Shown here piece by piece: positions 12,816 through 26,700 of a stretch of DNA of 64,000 nucleotides. The first letter of the stretch is position 1. Each line of letters starts with the position of its first letter. The notes beneath the pieces were generated by a model, which made no database searches, was not told where the DNA came from, and saw only the letters and a program-made list of their open reading frames with translations. Where the stretch lies: the NCBI GenBank assembly GCA_944989445.1, contig CALYLW010001077.1:99028-163027 (forward strand), given 5' to 3'. The position numbers and the translations under genes were made by a program. This DNA comes from Ampullaceana balthica. Its lineage: Eukaryota; Mollusca; Gastropoda; Lymnaeidae.

Positions 12816-14663
12816 CTTTAGCGGGCCGCAATTAACTATATATTGTAATATATATATCTATAGAGATCAAACAACAGATGCATATGTGTACAGTTTAATA
12901 GATTTATGACAATATATCTTATCAATTGCAAGTGTTAGATTTAAACAAAAAATCAATATGCCCTACGCGTGTCCATTCTTAGTGTGTAATTGGACGTTTT
13001 TTAAAAGAGGTATTAATGTTGATTTAATATCAGCATTCATACCACGACTGACAGCCATTCATATACCACTTTTATCAGAAAAAAACCCCTGAAAAACAGA
13101 AGTAGGCATAAATTGCAAAGAGGCTAAAATCGATTTCAAAACATAGATCATTAACATTAGAGCATGATTTGATGTATGCGTTGTTGTATAAAGCACAGTT
13201 GAATTTATTTAATTCAATAAATGTATGATATGCCAATAACAATTGGATTTTTTTCTTTTGGGAAATGTTCATTTGGTATACGTCTGTTTTGGTTTGCATC
13301 CAAGGGTTTTGAACTGATTAAGGACTTATATTGAGGTACCACTGTACTTTTAACGCCACGATCGATGAAATGTTCACGTTAAGGAAAATAACAAGGTAAA
13401 CCGATCACTCCCAGATTAACAAGAAGCAAGCTACACACGTGTAGATCTGACGTGTCGGCACGCAGAAACCTCCAATAGTCAAGGGAGATTAAGAAAATCT
13501 AACGTCTGAAATAATTGAACTTTGAAATAATCTACGCTCCTTCCAAGATGTTGACTACTGTTGCGGATTAAAGCTCGCTTTAAACGAAGGGCAACCAAAA
13601 ATGTGTACATTTGTTTGTGTGTTGCGAGAGCAAATGGGGATTATTTAAAAAATGGGTTAAGAAAAAAAAGTATGCCCGCTTTCTTCTCACAGACGAGAAT
13701 GGTCAACGTATTTAAACCCTAAACATACACGCCGCTGATCTGTGAGACATTCTGTGGCAGCCGCTAAGCAATATTTAATTTTAAGTTGGTGAGAATTTTA
13801 AAATTTGAAATGTCAACTTTAGTTTGTTTGCAGATGTGCATGAAAGAATGTCGTTAAACCTATAGTGTTTCATGCTCAACTTTTTCTCATTCCTTACTGA
13901 GCGTAACATATTTTCATGACAATTTTGTCGTCTTTCTTGCCATGCCAAATATATACTTTTTTTCTGCTAAGCTTACCATCTTTGTTTCCGAATATATACT
14001 TTTCTTTCTAAATTTAACCACTTATTCCTCCGAATATAGACTTTTATTTCATTACTAATCATTTTTTCGGTAAAATTGTTTTATTATGTGCAACTCTATT
14101 TATTTATACCATTTTTATACTCTAATCAATAAGACAATAAGAACATTTCTTATCGGTCATTATATATCATAGTTACAACATTTATCTGTTTTATAATAAA
14201 AAGACTGGAATATGTCAGTAGAAGAGAGTCCAATAAGTTCTACATCTTACAAATTACTAGTTCAAATAATAATTCTGACTTTCTACCTGACTTTCGACCT
14301 TCCTATCTACATATAAATATACCTACCTACCTACACACAAAAGTACAAGATAGAGCTCCTTGAAATAAAACTAGAGTTCCATAGTAACAACAAATGTGAA
14401 CAAAATGTGTGTGAGTCTGCAATCAGGCTTATAGATTAGTAGATGGATAACAAGTAAAAAGGGTATGAGTAAGCCTGACATGGCCTAACAAAAAAGCGAA
14501 GCAACAAAAAAATTAATTATTTTATCTCTAGGCAGAATATCAGCTAAATTTAACATAATAAAAAATTAAAATTATAATGCCCAATGTAAACACCCCCCCC
14601 CCACTTTCCCAGAAAGCCAGGAAAAATTCATGTTTAATTATTAGTTTTGTTTCATTAAATAAT
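12816..14663. other. 3' flank of the membrane-protein gene
   Basis: Spacer plus the probable 3' untranslated region on the minus strand near its right end. A C-run (cccccccccc) lies at 14591-14602. No other gene is seen. Confidence 0.4.
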
Positions 14664-14771
14664 TTAGTTATTTAATAACTTGTTTCCTTGATCATCATTT
14701 CCAAAGATGATGCCAACGCGTACTTCTTCTATTTCTTGGTTAATTAAACTTTCCATGGCACCTTCAGCAGC
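14664..14771 (-). CDS. Exon 8: acidic C-terminus and stop codon
   Basis: The acceptor is tttctcaacag. The frame is open for 35 codons and ends at TAA (14664-14666). The segment is Glu-rich (INQEIEEVRVG) with an Asn/Asp-rich end. The 3' untranslated region continues below 14664; AATAAA-like hexamers on the minus strand occur near 14080-14105. Confidence 0.82.
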   Translation of the reverse strand, partial: AAEGAMESLINQEIEEVRVGIIFGNDDQGNKLLNN

Positions 14772-17700
14772 CTGTTGAGAAATTCATAAGTATTATTAAC
14801 TCTTTCGAAGTGTCAAATTTCCAACAACTCAAAATGTTACCCCTTTCCCAAATCAAAAATTAAAAAATCCTATATAATAAAAGGCAATTTTTCTGTGTGG
14901 TTATCGATAGCGATTGTTCCCTCAAACTCCTACAGCCAATCAGAAAAATTAAATCATATTTAAATATTGAACACGTTTACGCAGAACTTGATTTGGTAAA
15001 TTCTAAACTTAAAATAATATTAAAGGTAACAAGTAGGGCTGTTAACAATTAATTTAAATTTCATCGTTAACTTTTTAAAAATTAACGATTAAAGCCGAAA
15101 ATTACAATTTATGATGTCATAAGAAACACTTATTAAACGTTCTTGTTGAAAATATAAATAACACTGGAATGTCTCCTTTATTAGCTTAATACGCTTTTCA
15201 TTTGGTTTTATAAGAAGGCGAAGTATTAGAACCATGGTAGGCAAACTTTATCAACATTTTGAACTTTCCAGTTTGTCAATAGTTAAAAGCCAAAATGTTT
15301 GTGTAATGGTCAGTAAATTTATTATTTATCGGCTGTTATTATTTTTTTCTAAACGTTTTGACTTCCAATAATTTGTAAGTGATGGTTCGATTAATGGTTA
15401 AAAATAATTTAATTGTTAAAATTTTCTAACGATATCGAGAAATTAATCGTTAATGTCCGCAGCCCTAGTAAAAAGTAAAACTTGATTTTTCTGATTTTCA
15501 AAACTTTATTATAAAGTAAAGCCTTTCAGAGTATTAGATAATAATCTTATTGAGTATTTTAACGTATAAATTTCTAAATCTTTATGATACATTTTTTTTT
15601 AAAGTTTATAAAGAGAAGTATAATAACTGTCTTCACGAAAACATATAATTTCTAACATGACTCAATTTATTAATTATGTTAAATTTAGGCTTGAAGAAAA
15701 TTATTGGTTCAGGGAAAAATGTTTATTTAAATAATTGTTTTAATTAATTTTACATTTTTACCTATTTTGAAAAAACACTTCATCGAAAACTATATAGACA
15801 TGGTACAAGTTTATTATAGAACAAAAAAAAACTCTTCACATTTTTCGAAAACATCTTCATATTTTTAATTCTGACATTTGAATAATTACCTTTTCAAAAG
15901 TATCATCTGTTTGAATTGTAACAGTTGTTTCATGATTATCCAAAACTACTGGTATTGAAGACAGCTAGGGGATGGAAAAGCAATAATGAGTTGAAATTAT
16001 AGCAACGAAATAAATAAACACATTTTATTGTCTTATTGTTTATCTTATAAATACAAAATACACAAACACATTGTGCAGTAAAAACAGTAAATTTGAGCTT
16101 TATTTTAAACTAACACGACAATAGACTTTCGGCTAATGCCTTCATCAGTACAATAACATAAAATAGGTACTTACATATATTTAAATTCTTAAAACATATT
16201 ATATCATACAATAATTTTAAATATTTCTGTAAAATAAAAAGAAAGTAAAAACAAAAATAAACAAGGACACAGGATATAGGAATTAAAGAGGAAGTATCTA
16301 AAGTTACAATGAAAACAACAACGGGAAAAGGTTTCTGCAGTTAGGTAAACTTATGAATTTGGTTAATTCCATTTGGAGCCAACGTTTATCCCAAATCAAT
16401 ATTGAAGCTTCTTCTATACAGAAGGAAAGAATCTGTCGGATTAGTGTTTGTTATGTTCTGCAAATATCAAGCGAAAAACGGGACTATAAAGATGAATTTT
16501 GAGTTTTGCACACATCTATGTAATATTAATTATACATAGTAGCCAGTACAGTTAGGTAAAAAAATGTGCTAACCTATTTACTTGAATAATGTCAAAAAGC
16601 TATGTTGGTTCGCCAAATGTACATACTTTTTAATAACATGTATATTATAATAGACTTAATTTCAGTCTCAGTGTAATAATTCCTTGGAAAAAATAAGTGA
16701 CAAGTATTTGTATTGTTGGGTGTTAAATGGTTATCGGTGTTTAAGACAACATAGACAAAAAAATTAAAATAACTAACTAATAATAATTGATACAATCAAC
16801 AAAATAATTACTTTTTATAAAAAATTAGGATTTATACAAAGAAAATTAAAAGATTAAATAATAGAATTCAACACAGCCTTTTCAAAATTCTGAACTAAAC
16901 TATGCATTTTTTTTAGTTGAAAATCTACTTAGAAATACTAATCAGCTCCTAGCCGTCAAAACCAGCTCCTAACCGTCAAAACTTTTGATAGAGAAATTAA
17001 TTAAACGTAAAATAAATATTGACAGTTGTCGCGTCGAGATAACAGTTATTTCACAACATGAAGTCACTCTTTAAACTTTGTAAATAATAGTTTTAAAAGA
17101 GCCATGATTTATTTGATGTAGTTTATTATAAGTTTGTTTTTTGATACACACAAAAATTAACATGTTTTTATTTTATTTTGAACTTCATTTAAAGAAGTCT
17201 TCTTTTATGTCCAGCTGAGTCACTGTTAATTTACCTTTTTGTCTAAGTTAATTTAAACCTGGATACTAAATAAGCCACTCTCGCGATTCAGCAATACGAA
17301 TCAAATGAAAAGCAATTTAGGTGAATACAAATGAATAAAATTTAGACAAATGGGTTGATGTTGTTCATGAAAAAGGTAAAAATATGTTCATTAATAAAGA
17401 ACTATTATGAGTCTAAAAACAATTAAAGCCTCTTAGAACAGCTTTAATACTTTTCTTTGTAATAAGTTTTGTTTTTAACAAAGGCGATTCTTTCTATGGC
17501 TATACCCAAAATATGTTTCTTTACACGGTAAATATGTTATTTTACAAGGGACAGTGCTAAAAGTAGACAAGGTAGCGCTAAATTGGACACAAAATCGGTT
17601 TACATGGGAGTCCAAAGGGATCGAAAGTTACAAATGCATAATTTCAAACAAAATCTGAACTTCCAAGCAGCTGCCGATCTCCACCTGTCGAATAAGCTAA

Positions 17701-20700
17701 TATTCATGAACTGTGTCGCTGGAGCAATGACGTTCAGAACTCGTCTTTTTTCTGGGAAGTTTACGATGTCAGAAAAAAACCCATTAAAAAATATGATTCA
17801 TATACAGAAACAAGCACTAAGATTAATCGGTGGCACTTTCAAAACTATCCTTACTAACAAAATAAGAAAAGGCAATGTAATCATAACTAATGCAGAAAGG
17901 TACAGCAGGTTTGACATTTCAAAATCTGTTACCAAGCTTGTTGTGACGTCATGATTACTAAAGAGCCTTGAACTTTTGCTGTTGCTTCTGTGACTATGCT
18001 GCTTAAGAAGACTGATTGGGACAATCATTGACCGCTTCCAGTTGACTGAAGTTAGCATCAGATCATTCAGTTATTTCATGATTAGAGAAGTCTTCAATTC
18101 TCAATAAGTTCTTTGGCCATACAGATAGATAGATATCTGTGTTCTGGCATACAGTTGTTGAAAGATTTATTGTGCAGTTGCAAGTATGTCAAGTCCAAGG
18201 GTATTCGGAAGTCATACCAACTCTCGGAGTGTCTCCAATGTAAGGGAGGGTATTGTTTGATCCGAGTTTTCATTGTTCCTCTTTTTGGGCCTTGATTTTA
18301 CGGTTTGATTTATTTTTATATCTCTCTCAATCTTGACATGCAGACATACACAACACACCTCTATTTCCTCGTATCAGTCTTCTTAAGCAGCATGATCAAA
18401 GAAGCAACAGCAAAAGTTCAAGGCTCTTTAGTAAACATGACGTCACAACAAGTTTGGTTTCCTCCATTATTGGTTGTATTATTCATGTGCAAGACTAAGG
18501 GTAAAAACGTAAGCGTATGTTAATGGACAATAACATTATGAACCTTTCAAAATGCCTCTCTCCTTGTCAAAAGTAACTTGATTTCAATTTCACTTTATTG
18601 GTTTTCTTTCTAAGAAAATATTTAACTTATTTCATATTACTACTTTTTTTTAAAAATTAAACAGTTTTTATTATGCTCGTTTCACACTTTTCCTTGAGTT
18701 ATCTTCTCATTATATATTATTCCTGAAATGCGAAAGCAAACTTTTTACCATAATTTCAATTTCATGCTCGTCGTAAAATGCTTTTGTATTATATATAATA
18801 CCTGCACATTTATATAGTTACAGTACAATCATAAAAATAAATAATTTTTTAATTTACAAATTAATTAATAATTTTTAGTACCTCTCTTCCTGGTCGAATA
18901 AAGTTAACAATCCACTGAATCAACCGACGCACATTTATGACCTAAGAGGAAAGTATGAAATCATTATAGTGTTTGCATGAAATTTAATAATATTATAAAT
19001 TTAATAAATTTTACTGGGTAAAATAATTAATTTTTGTTCCTGTATAATATTTAACTTTTTACACAATTAAAATGTATTACACTTGCAAAAAATAAAAACC
19101 CCCATTAAATTATAGTATAGCAGCAATAAAGCGTAAAACAACATATTAAAATATAATTTTAATATATTGTTAGCTTATATTTTATTAGCTTTCATTTGGA
19201 GAACATTTTCCAGGTATTATCCTAGCGCCTGTTACATACTACCGTTAATTTCATAAGTATGATTAAAAAATATCAGTTTCATGCAAACGATTTCAAGCAT
19301 TATTTATTTTTCAAATTATATTTCTATGAAAATGTGACTGGAAATTCATCTTAGCGTTAAGATTGCTCAGAAATTTAAAATTAAAGTAGTGAGAAAATAT
19401 TATGTAGTTTCTTACTTTTTTTGATTTCCACAATAAAATACTTAAAAAAAAATAAAATTGTAAATAAATATATATTCTTCTTTTTTTTAAATGTTCAAAA
19501 AATCATTTAAATGTAAGTTATTTTAATTAAATAAATATAATATCGTTATGGTTGACTTACGACAACTTGAATCCTATAAGTTATTTTTGCTCTGAAGCAA
19601 TAACTAAGCAAAGAAAGAAAAAACAATAAATATTTAAAATAACATAAAAATATAAGACTTTTTTAAAGTTATAACTAAAAAAGTTGATATTTTCAGCCTT
19701 ATAATTGTTCCACTTTTCAAATAAGAAAGAAAATATTAAATGGTAAATAATGAATGTTTTTATTGCAATGAAAACAAAATAAGCAGAAATCGCATTGTAA
19801 CTCCGGTCATTTCCTTAACTTTACGCTATATTTATACAATTTTTTCTTTTGCAACTATTCTTAGCCTACATTTGAAGTCAATTGTAAAAATAAATTATTG
19901 CAAACAGCTCTTCAGTATCATTAGTGGGTCTAAAGACTAGAGCTAAATAATACGAAAAATTATGTCTATCGCAATAAACGTACTCTGAACTTTATCTCTG
20001 TTCATAGTTAAAGCTACATGAAGATGCATTTCCTGCTGATGTTTATGACTTTTTTAATCTCTATCTCAGTTGCGCACTGAACCCGTTATTTACCAAATTA
20101 TTCTGTGTGTATAACTTTGTTAACGTTGTGTAGTTTTCTTTGGAGTCCCTAGAACTCAAAATATTTTTAAATTATTTCATTTTTTGTTTGTATGTTGAAA
20201 ATATAGTCTGTCATCTGAATAAGACACTGGGATGACCTATGTTCAATGTGTATAATGTATGAGCAGATATAGGCATTTATATGCATGTTCTATAAATAGT
20301 ACACTGCTATGTAAAGGTTACAATCGTATTTCTTCTTCTAGATAGTCCGAAACCTAATGCAAAAACTACGTTTTACTAAATGAAAATCGTTTTAAGACAA
20401 TACTATTATATAGCGATAAGACATAGAAAAAAATATTACTTTGGAAAATGCATTTGATAGGACAAGAATCTGAACCTTGTTAACAGAAATTAAAAGACTT
20501 TAAGGGATTTCATAGGCTTTTGTTGACACTGCTGATCGTAACACTATCACAATACAACCGCAAAGCTGTTAACAACTAATGAATTAGCGAATGCTCATTT
20601 ATAACAAATGCAATCACAGTACTTGTATTTTTGTTTCCAATAACTAAAGATTATATTATAGAAGAAATATTTGTCATTTTTAAAAATCATTTACGCATAG

Positions 20701-23700
20701 CACATATAAAACTTATTTGTAACGGGTTTGGTTAGATATGGAAGATTTTATTTAATATAAAGAATATCTTACCATAAACCAATTGTTACTAATGCAAGAG
20801 ATACAATAATTATGATGATTGGCCAGGAGTTATTACTGTGATTGTCAGGAGAATCAATCAACTCTGCAAAAGTTATACAACGCAAAACTATATTATATTT
20901 ATGTTTATTTATCATGTAAACATCTATACAGTTTTTACTGGCCACGTTTCATAAACACTTGAAAATACGAATTGATTAAAGATTAAATATAATTTAAAAT
21001 CATCAAAACATAAACTGCTTTAAGCACGATATCAAGGAGAACAATATCAACGTAGCATACGCCAAAGACTTGCTCATAGAAAGTGCAAAGAACGGCGGGA
21101 ATGAACGGACGCAAATAGCAGCACGACAAAAATTTTTTAAAAAGTGAATGAACGTTGTGAGAGGGGGAACAGCCGACCCATTGGTGGTCTCGAGACATAC
21201 GCACTGCGGGTAAGCTACCTGCCCCCCACCCTGCACCATCCTCTCTTGTCAACCATAAACAGTGATAGGCCGACCCAAGTGAGGGTCATTCGGCATGCTT
21301 ATTTGCACTCGTCGTGTTCTGGTGAATAATATATATAGATATATAGAAACAGTTCAATTATATTTATTAAATTTAAATAATTATTCGAATGAAAGTATTC
21401 TTTAAGAATTGATTTATTATTTAGTAGATAAAATATTGTTATAATTTATTTTTCTTAACAGCCAATGTAGAATTGAAGAAAATTCTTCAGCTATATTTCT
21501 TGAGGTATGCATCGATATAATTGTACAATTTATTAACAATAGAAAATCTTATAAAATGAGAGATAAAAGTGGTTCCACAGTTTTTTACCCCCGGATGGTT
21601 AACAAAACTATTGATTCAACCACTTTCCATTTCACAAAAAAAAACGCATTTAAAAAACAGTAAATTTGACTTGAGCAATTCCTGAACGTTAGATAAAATT
21701 TAATTTATTAGATTTATTTGGTATTATTTGTCTAAAAGTAAATAGAAGTAAAAAAAATATTTTTAAAAACCACGTTTTTATAAGCGGACTAAAAAGAAGA
21801 AAATAATTTAAAACTTATAAGTTCAAGTACTTTCATTTAATATGCATGACTAAAAACGTGGGCGGATGTTCGGTATAAAAATTAAAGATTTCTAATTTAG
21901 AAAGCAAAAGAGAGATCTATAAGTGAGAGTATGAGTGAGCTGCATATGTTAAACCTCATAAGCACCCGCCCCACGTTTTTTCATATTAAATATAAGTACT
22001 TAAACGTATAAGTTTTAAATTATTTTCTTCTTTTTAGTCAGCTTATAAAACGTGTTTTTTTAAAAATCTTTATTTACTTCTATTTATTTTATTCTTTTTA
22101 GTCCACTTATAACAACCTGGTTTTTAAAAATATTTTTGTACCTCTATTTATTTTACCAAACACCGCACAAGCGCCCGCCCAACGTTTTAAAAAACATTGT
22201 GATGTGGTCACAGGGTGAACTCACGGATGTCAACAAAGCAGACGGTACAGATGCTTATATATATACTATAGATAAACTAAAAAGTTCAATAATTTAATAA
22301 CGGTACATTCGATCGATCTAAAGTTTTGATACAATGCATTGTCATCCAAGATCTATCTATGGTAAAATTATTTTCAGATCTCTATGAAAATCAGAAGTGG
22401 TTCAATTTTACGTTGGCAGATTTGAAAAAATCTTGGACGAACCAACAAACAGGAACGAAAGCGAGTTAATAAAAACGTGGTAAAAAATTGTAGAGCACTA
22501 AGAGTTATTTTGTTCCCGCTAAGAAAGGCTTCTTCCCTTTTTTTATATTTTTATTTGAAATGGTGTGATCAGCTTTTTCTACACTCACTTCAAAACCTCC
22601 TTTACATGGATGAAAACGATGACCGACATATTGTATAACATTATTTTTCTCTCAAAATTTGCGAAAAGAATTATAAAAAGCAAGCATTTTAAAATTTAAA
22701 AATTAACTTTTTATATGTACCAAGTATTCAACTACAATCAGAAAAGGAGAATTTGATAAAAAAGATTCTAAATTAATTATTTTCATTTGAAATAAATCAG
22801 CTAGTAATTGGGGTTAGTAATAACCCACAAACAATCTATATATATAATTCTCTTCATGGGACCATGCCGGGCAAGTAAGCAGCAAAAATATGTGCAACCG
22901 AGCATGACGAATGACCCTCACTCGGGTCAACTAAACACTGTTGGCAAGCGTGGTGGGATGAAATAAAAAAAGGGGGTGAGAGTGGGTGGAAACAATGCAC
23001 TTGCGTTCACTTGCATTGGTCCGTCACAGTAAATGTGAGATTCGTAGTGTACTGGTTATCATGTCAGCCTCATACGTCGATGGTCCTGGGTTCAAGCCCC
23101 AGGGAAAACATTGTTTTTTAAAATTTTAAAAATGTTTGTATGTGCCCGTTCTTTTACCCCTTTATTGCCAACACTAGCAGAACCCGCGGCGTAGCATACG
23201 CGCTAATGATTTAGTTACGGGTGAAGACTTCCTGAAAGACACAGTTGTCAAAATGGGATGGGTTTGGGCAAACGAGAGTGAGTGAATGAAAAGAAGGAAC
23301 TCTGGAGAGACCCGCGGCGTAGCATATGCCACAGACTTGCCCATAATAGACAGTTCAAAGAACGGATGCGGGGTGAGAGTACAGACACAAAAAGCAGCAC
23401 AAACTAAGTAAAAAATAGCGGGTAAACATGGAGACAAGCACACTGAGGTTGTTGTTACCCGCCTCCCATTTAATAATACCATCCCTGAAACATAAACTGT
23501 GATTGGCCACCCCTATCGAGGGTTAGTCATGTTTAGGGTTGTTAATTGCGTGTTGTTGTTTTTAGTTGTTTTTTAAAACCGATTATCGATTATGTTACTC
23601 TGATTTAAAACCGATTATCGTTTTATAGCTGACTTCATAGAAGTTAGGGGTGTACCGAATTTCGCCTGCAAACATCTCGAAACCAACAATGAGTTGGTAG

Positions 23701-26700
23701 TCCCCCCCCCCAACCGACGTTCACTCGCGTTGTTTTGTTTACTTCGTGCTGTAGTTTGTGTCCAATTAATTCTCCAAAATCTTTGCACTCTCCATGAGCA
23801 AATCTGCGGCGTATGCTACGCCGCGGGGCGTCTAGTAACATTTATTTTACAAAATAAAGGCGAAAAAAAAACACTTATAGAGAATTGAGAAAAAAATTTC
23901 AAAAGCAATGTGTTCATCTCATGTCAATAAGGTGTACCTATAACAATTGTGAAGTTGAATAAAAATCATAACGATTATTAATTTTATAAAAAAAACAATT
24001 ACCATTTTCTTCAGTGCACTCTGTAGTGTATTTACCACATGTATGATCATCTGGATTCTCTCCAATTAAACAGCACTGTATTTCATCACCATTGAAATTT
24101 CTGTCTTCAGGTAGTAGTTCCTCAATATTAAAAATGTTTCTCTTTTCCGCACATTGTTCTGTTATGTTTGTTATATTAGTATTTGGAAGCTAAACAGATG
24201 GAAAAATAGATAGTTTAATTTGATTGTAATTAGGTTTATTTTATTATTTATTTTTCTGATATACTTCATTTTATTATTTTCAGGCATTAATTTTTAACAA
24301 ATATTATACATTTTTTCCCAGCTTCTTTGCTGCTGTAATATAAAGCTTACACGGTGGAATTCTTTGTCTTCCTTATTGTAATACTTAAGTTCCAAGTATT
24401 TCTGCGTTGGAATGCTAGAACAATCAACTTGACATGATATTTTTATTTTCTTGTTACTTATAGTGCAGTTCAAAGCTTTTATGTTCTCGCTGTCCAAAGC
24501 TGAGTGATTAAATGAAAATGTATTAGTTAGTATTAATTTTAAAGTTTCATTTCATATAACATGTTGTCGAATTTACAAATAAAACATTTCCCTACAATTA
24601 AAATGTAATTAACCGAGTTGAAATTTACCATAAGTACAAACATTTATAAAATTTAATTCAAATATTTTGATAGTTTACATCTAATGTATATCTTAAAATA
24701 GTTCAGTTGCAACTGGGTAAATGGATGGATTATTGAATTAATTCGATATCTTTATAAATTTTTTTGCTCGTATTGAAATTGTCTAAGTTATTAAATTACA
24801 AAAGTCTATTCCTTCTGAGTAATCTGAGACGTTACCTAAACTCATTTTTCGTAAAATTGTGATGCTTTATTTTCCATTATTTTAAACAATTTAGACTAAT
24901 ATAGACACATATCTCTATCATCTTCAGGCCTTTCGAGATATGAACATCTTGCGCGGTTTTTGCCCGGGGACCAATATTGTCATTTTTTTCCCCATTTCAT
25001 TTGACACGACCGCGAAAAATATTGACAAACAAGTTTGCTTGATCGAAATTGAAATCAATTGGTGTTTTAAACTTAGCATCTGTCACCGATTGGGCCCGGG
25101 GGCCCATAATGTCATTGTGTTTCTTATATAAATGTTAAGTACCTTAATATATGTTTGAGAATGTCATTAAGTTTAGAACCATTTGGGGTAGGGGTTAGAC
25201 CCAACCAACGCCACAGCTGACCTTGGGTAAAGCTTAGTTGTAGAAATATTAGCAGAAGAGGTCAGAAGTTTATTTGGACTTATGCAAATAAGGCCGTTAT
25301 TGGTACCTACTGGAAACGTTTCATGAACAAAACGGCCCAGGACAAAACGGCCCCTACAAAACAACCCCGACAAAACGGCCCCGAGGAAACGGCCCCGAGA
25401 TAATGGCCCCGACAAACGGCCCTGGACTAATAGATGGACTAAAAGTAAAATGCCCAATCAAATATTAAATTCGTATTTTTACTCACCTATTCAGTGTCAT
25501 GTTTTGCAAATAATAAACAATAATAATGACATCACAATAGTGAATTTAATAGCCTTTACTCGATATGGTACCAATCGCGGCTGTCTGTTGACAAGAAACA
25601 ATATAATAACATCACAATATATAATTTTACAATTTTACCACTTTATTTAAGTTTGAAAAAAATGACAAAAGCTTAAAATGAAAAAAAAATTAAAGTTTTT
25701 GTTGAAAAATGTTAACAGTTTGTCTGGGGCCGTTTTAACGGGGCTGTTGTGTAGGGGCTGTTTTGTCCAGGGCCGTTTTGACTAGTCACCACAGGAAACA
25801 GTCCATCACGTGCCAAGAAGATGATACGTAGGGTTTGACCAATCAGGAGAAAGTTGTCACATGCACCAGCCATGGGGCAAACGTTCACCCAATATAATTA
25901 CTAGGAATTTAGGGCAGATGCCATGATGGCGTGGGTGAGCGGTCCTTATATACTGGAGAGAAACCATGAGGCGTTCTCTCTCCCAGTCGAACACAGGTCA
26001 CCCTAAGAATTAAGTTCTAGGGGATAGACTGTGGGGAACAGAGCCTTCCTGAAAGGGGGTTAAGGTTTGTTAGAATGTTAGACTTATAAGGATAGTCAAA
26101 TATATATTTGCAGATGTTAGAATTATTTTACATATTGATTGATATACTGTTAGTCTATATATATGTATTTGTATTTGTATTTTCAGCAAGTAAGTAGGGT
26201 AGTCTTACCTACAGTGAAGAAAGTCACGTAGGGTAGTGTTACCTACAGTGAAGGGAGTAACGTAGGGCTAGAATAGCCAAGTGCAACTTAGTGTTGAAGT
26301 GATCACCAAATATGCTCTACAGGCGAAAGTGGGCAAGACGACCCTGAGCCGTGACAAAGTGAGAACCAGTGCTGAAACGTAACTGAGTTATCAGTCGAGC
26401 GAGATAGACAGGTGGTCAGTCTCGAATAGGCATAATGGAGGTGGAGCCAGGTGTCCGAATAGGAGAAAGGACCTGGTCCCGTTTATTAGTTGTGAAATTA
26501 AAAAGTTAAGTTGATAACACAACTCAGGGCCGGCGCCAGAGATTTGGCACCCTAGGCGAACCGGTCACACTGCGCCCCCCCCCGCCCACGGCAACTAATT
26601 ATTTAATTAATATTAACGTTCACAAAGGAATGCTATGCTGCCGTTTGTTTTAATTCGTACTTACATTCAATAAAATCTATACATTTATAATCGTATATTA

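Larger units (their letters stand above)
15965..18881 (-). other. Intron 6 of the membrane-protein gene
   Basis: A 2.9 kb intron holding a LINE fragment (17.65-17.89 kb) and an inverted-repeat pair (17.93-18.46 kb). The rest is AT-rich and featureless. Confidence 0.6.
22835..23835 (+). mobile_element. Helitron-like element, about 1 kb
   Basis: The 5' end is A then TCTATATATATAATTCTCTTC. The 3' end is a GC-rich hairpin (cggcgtatgctacgccgcg) followed 8-9 bases later by CTAG and a host T. TC...CTAR ends, a 3' hairpin and A/T insertion are the known Helitron hallmarks. No Rep or helicase is encoded. It contains a nested minus-strand relative and a tRNA-like stretch, so the ends may belong to two insertions. 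Confidence 0.5.
20864..24002 (-). other. Intron 3 of the membrane-protein gene
   Basis: A 3.1 kb intron filled mainly by Helitron-like pieces, a foldback repeat and a partial LINE-tail repeat, listed separately. Confidence 0.6.

Noticed and set aside
19561..19591. Shorter version of exon 5 using the AG 12 nt downstream
   Set aside because: It creates a TGA at the junction with exon 4; the upstream acceptor has a better pyrimidine tract and keeps the frame.
23694..23888. Frames across the Helitron-like region (also 20983-21329 and 23174-23482)
   Set aside because: Open only because the region is GC-richer; copies of the repeat do not conserve the frames.
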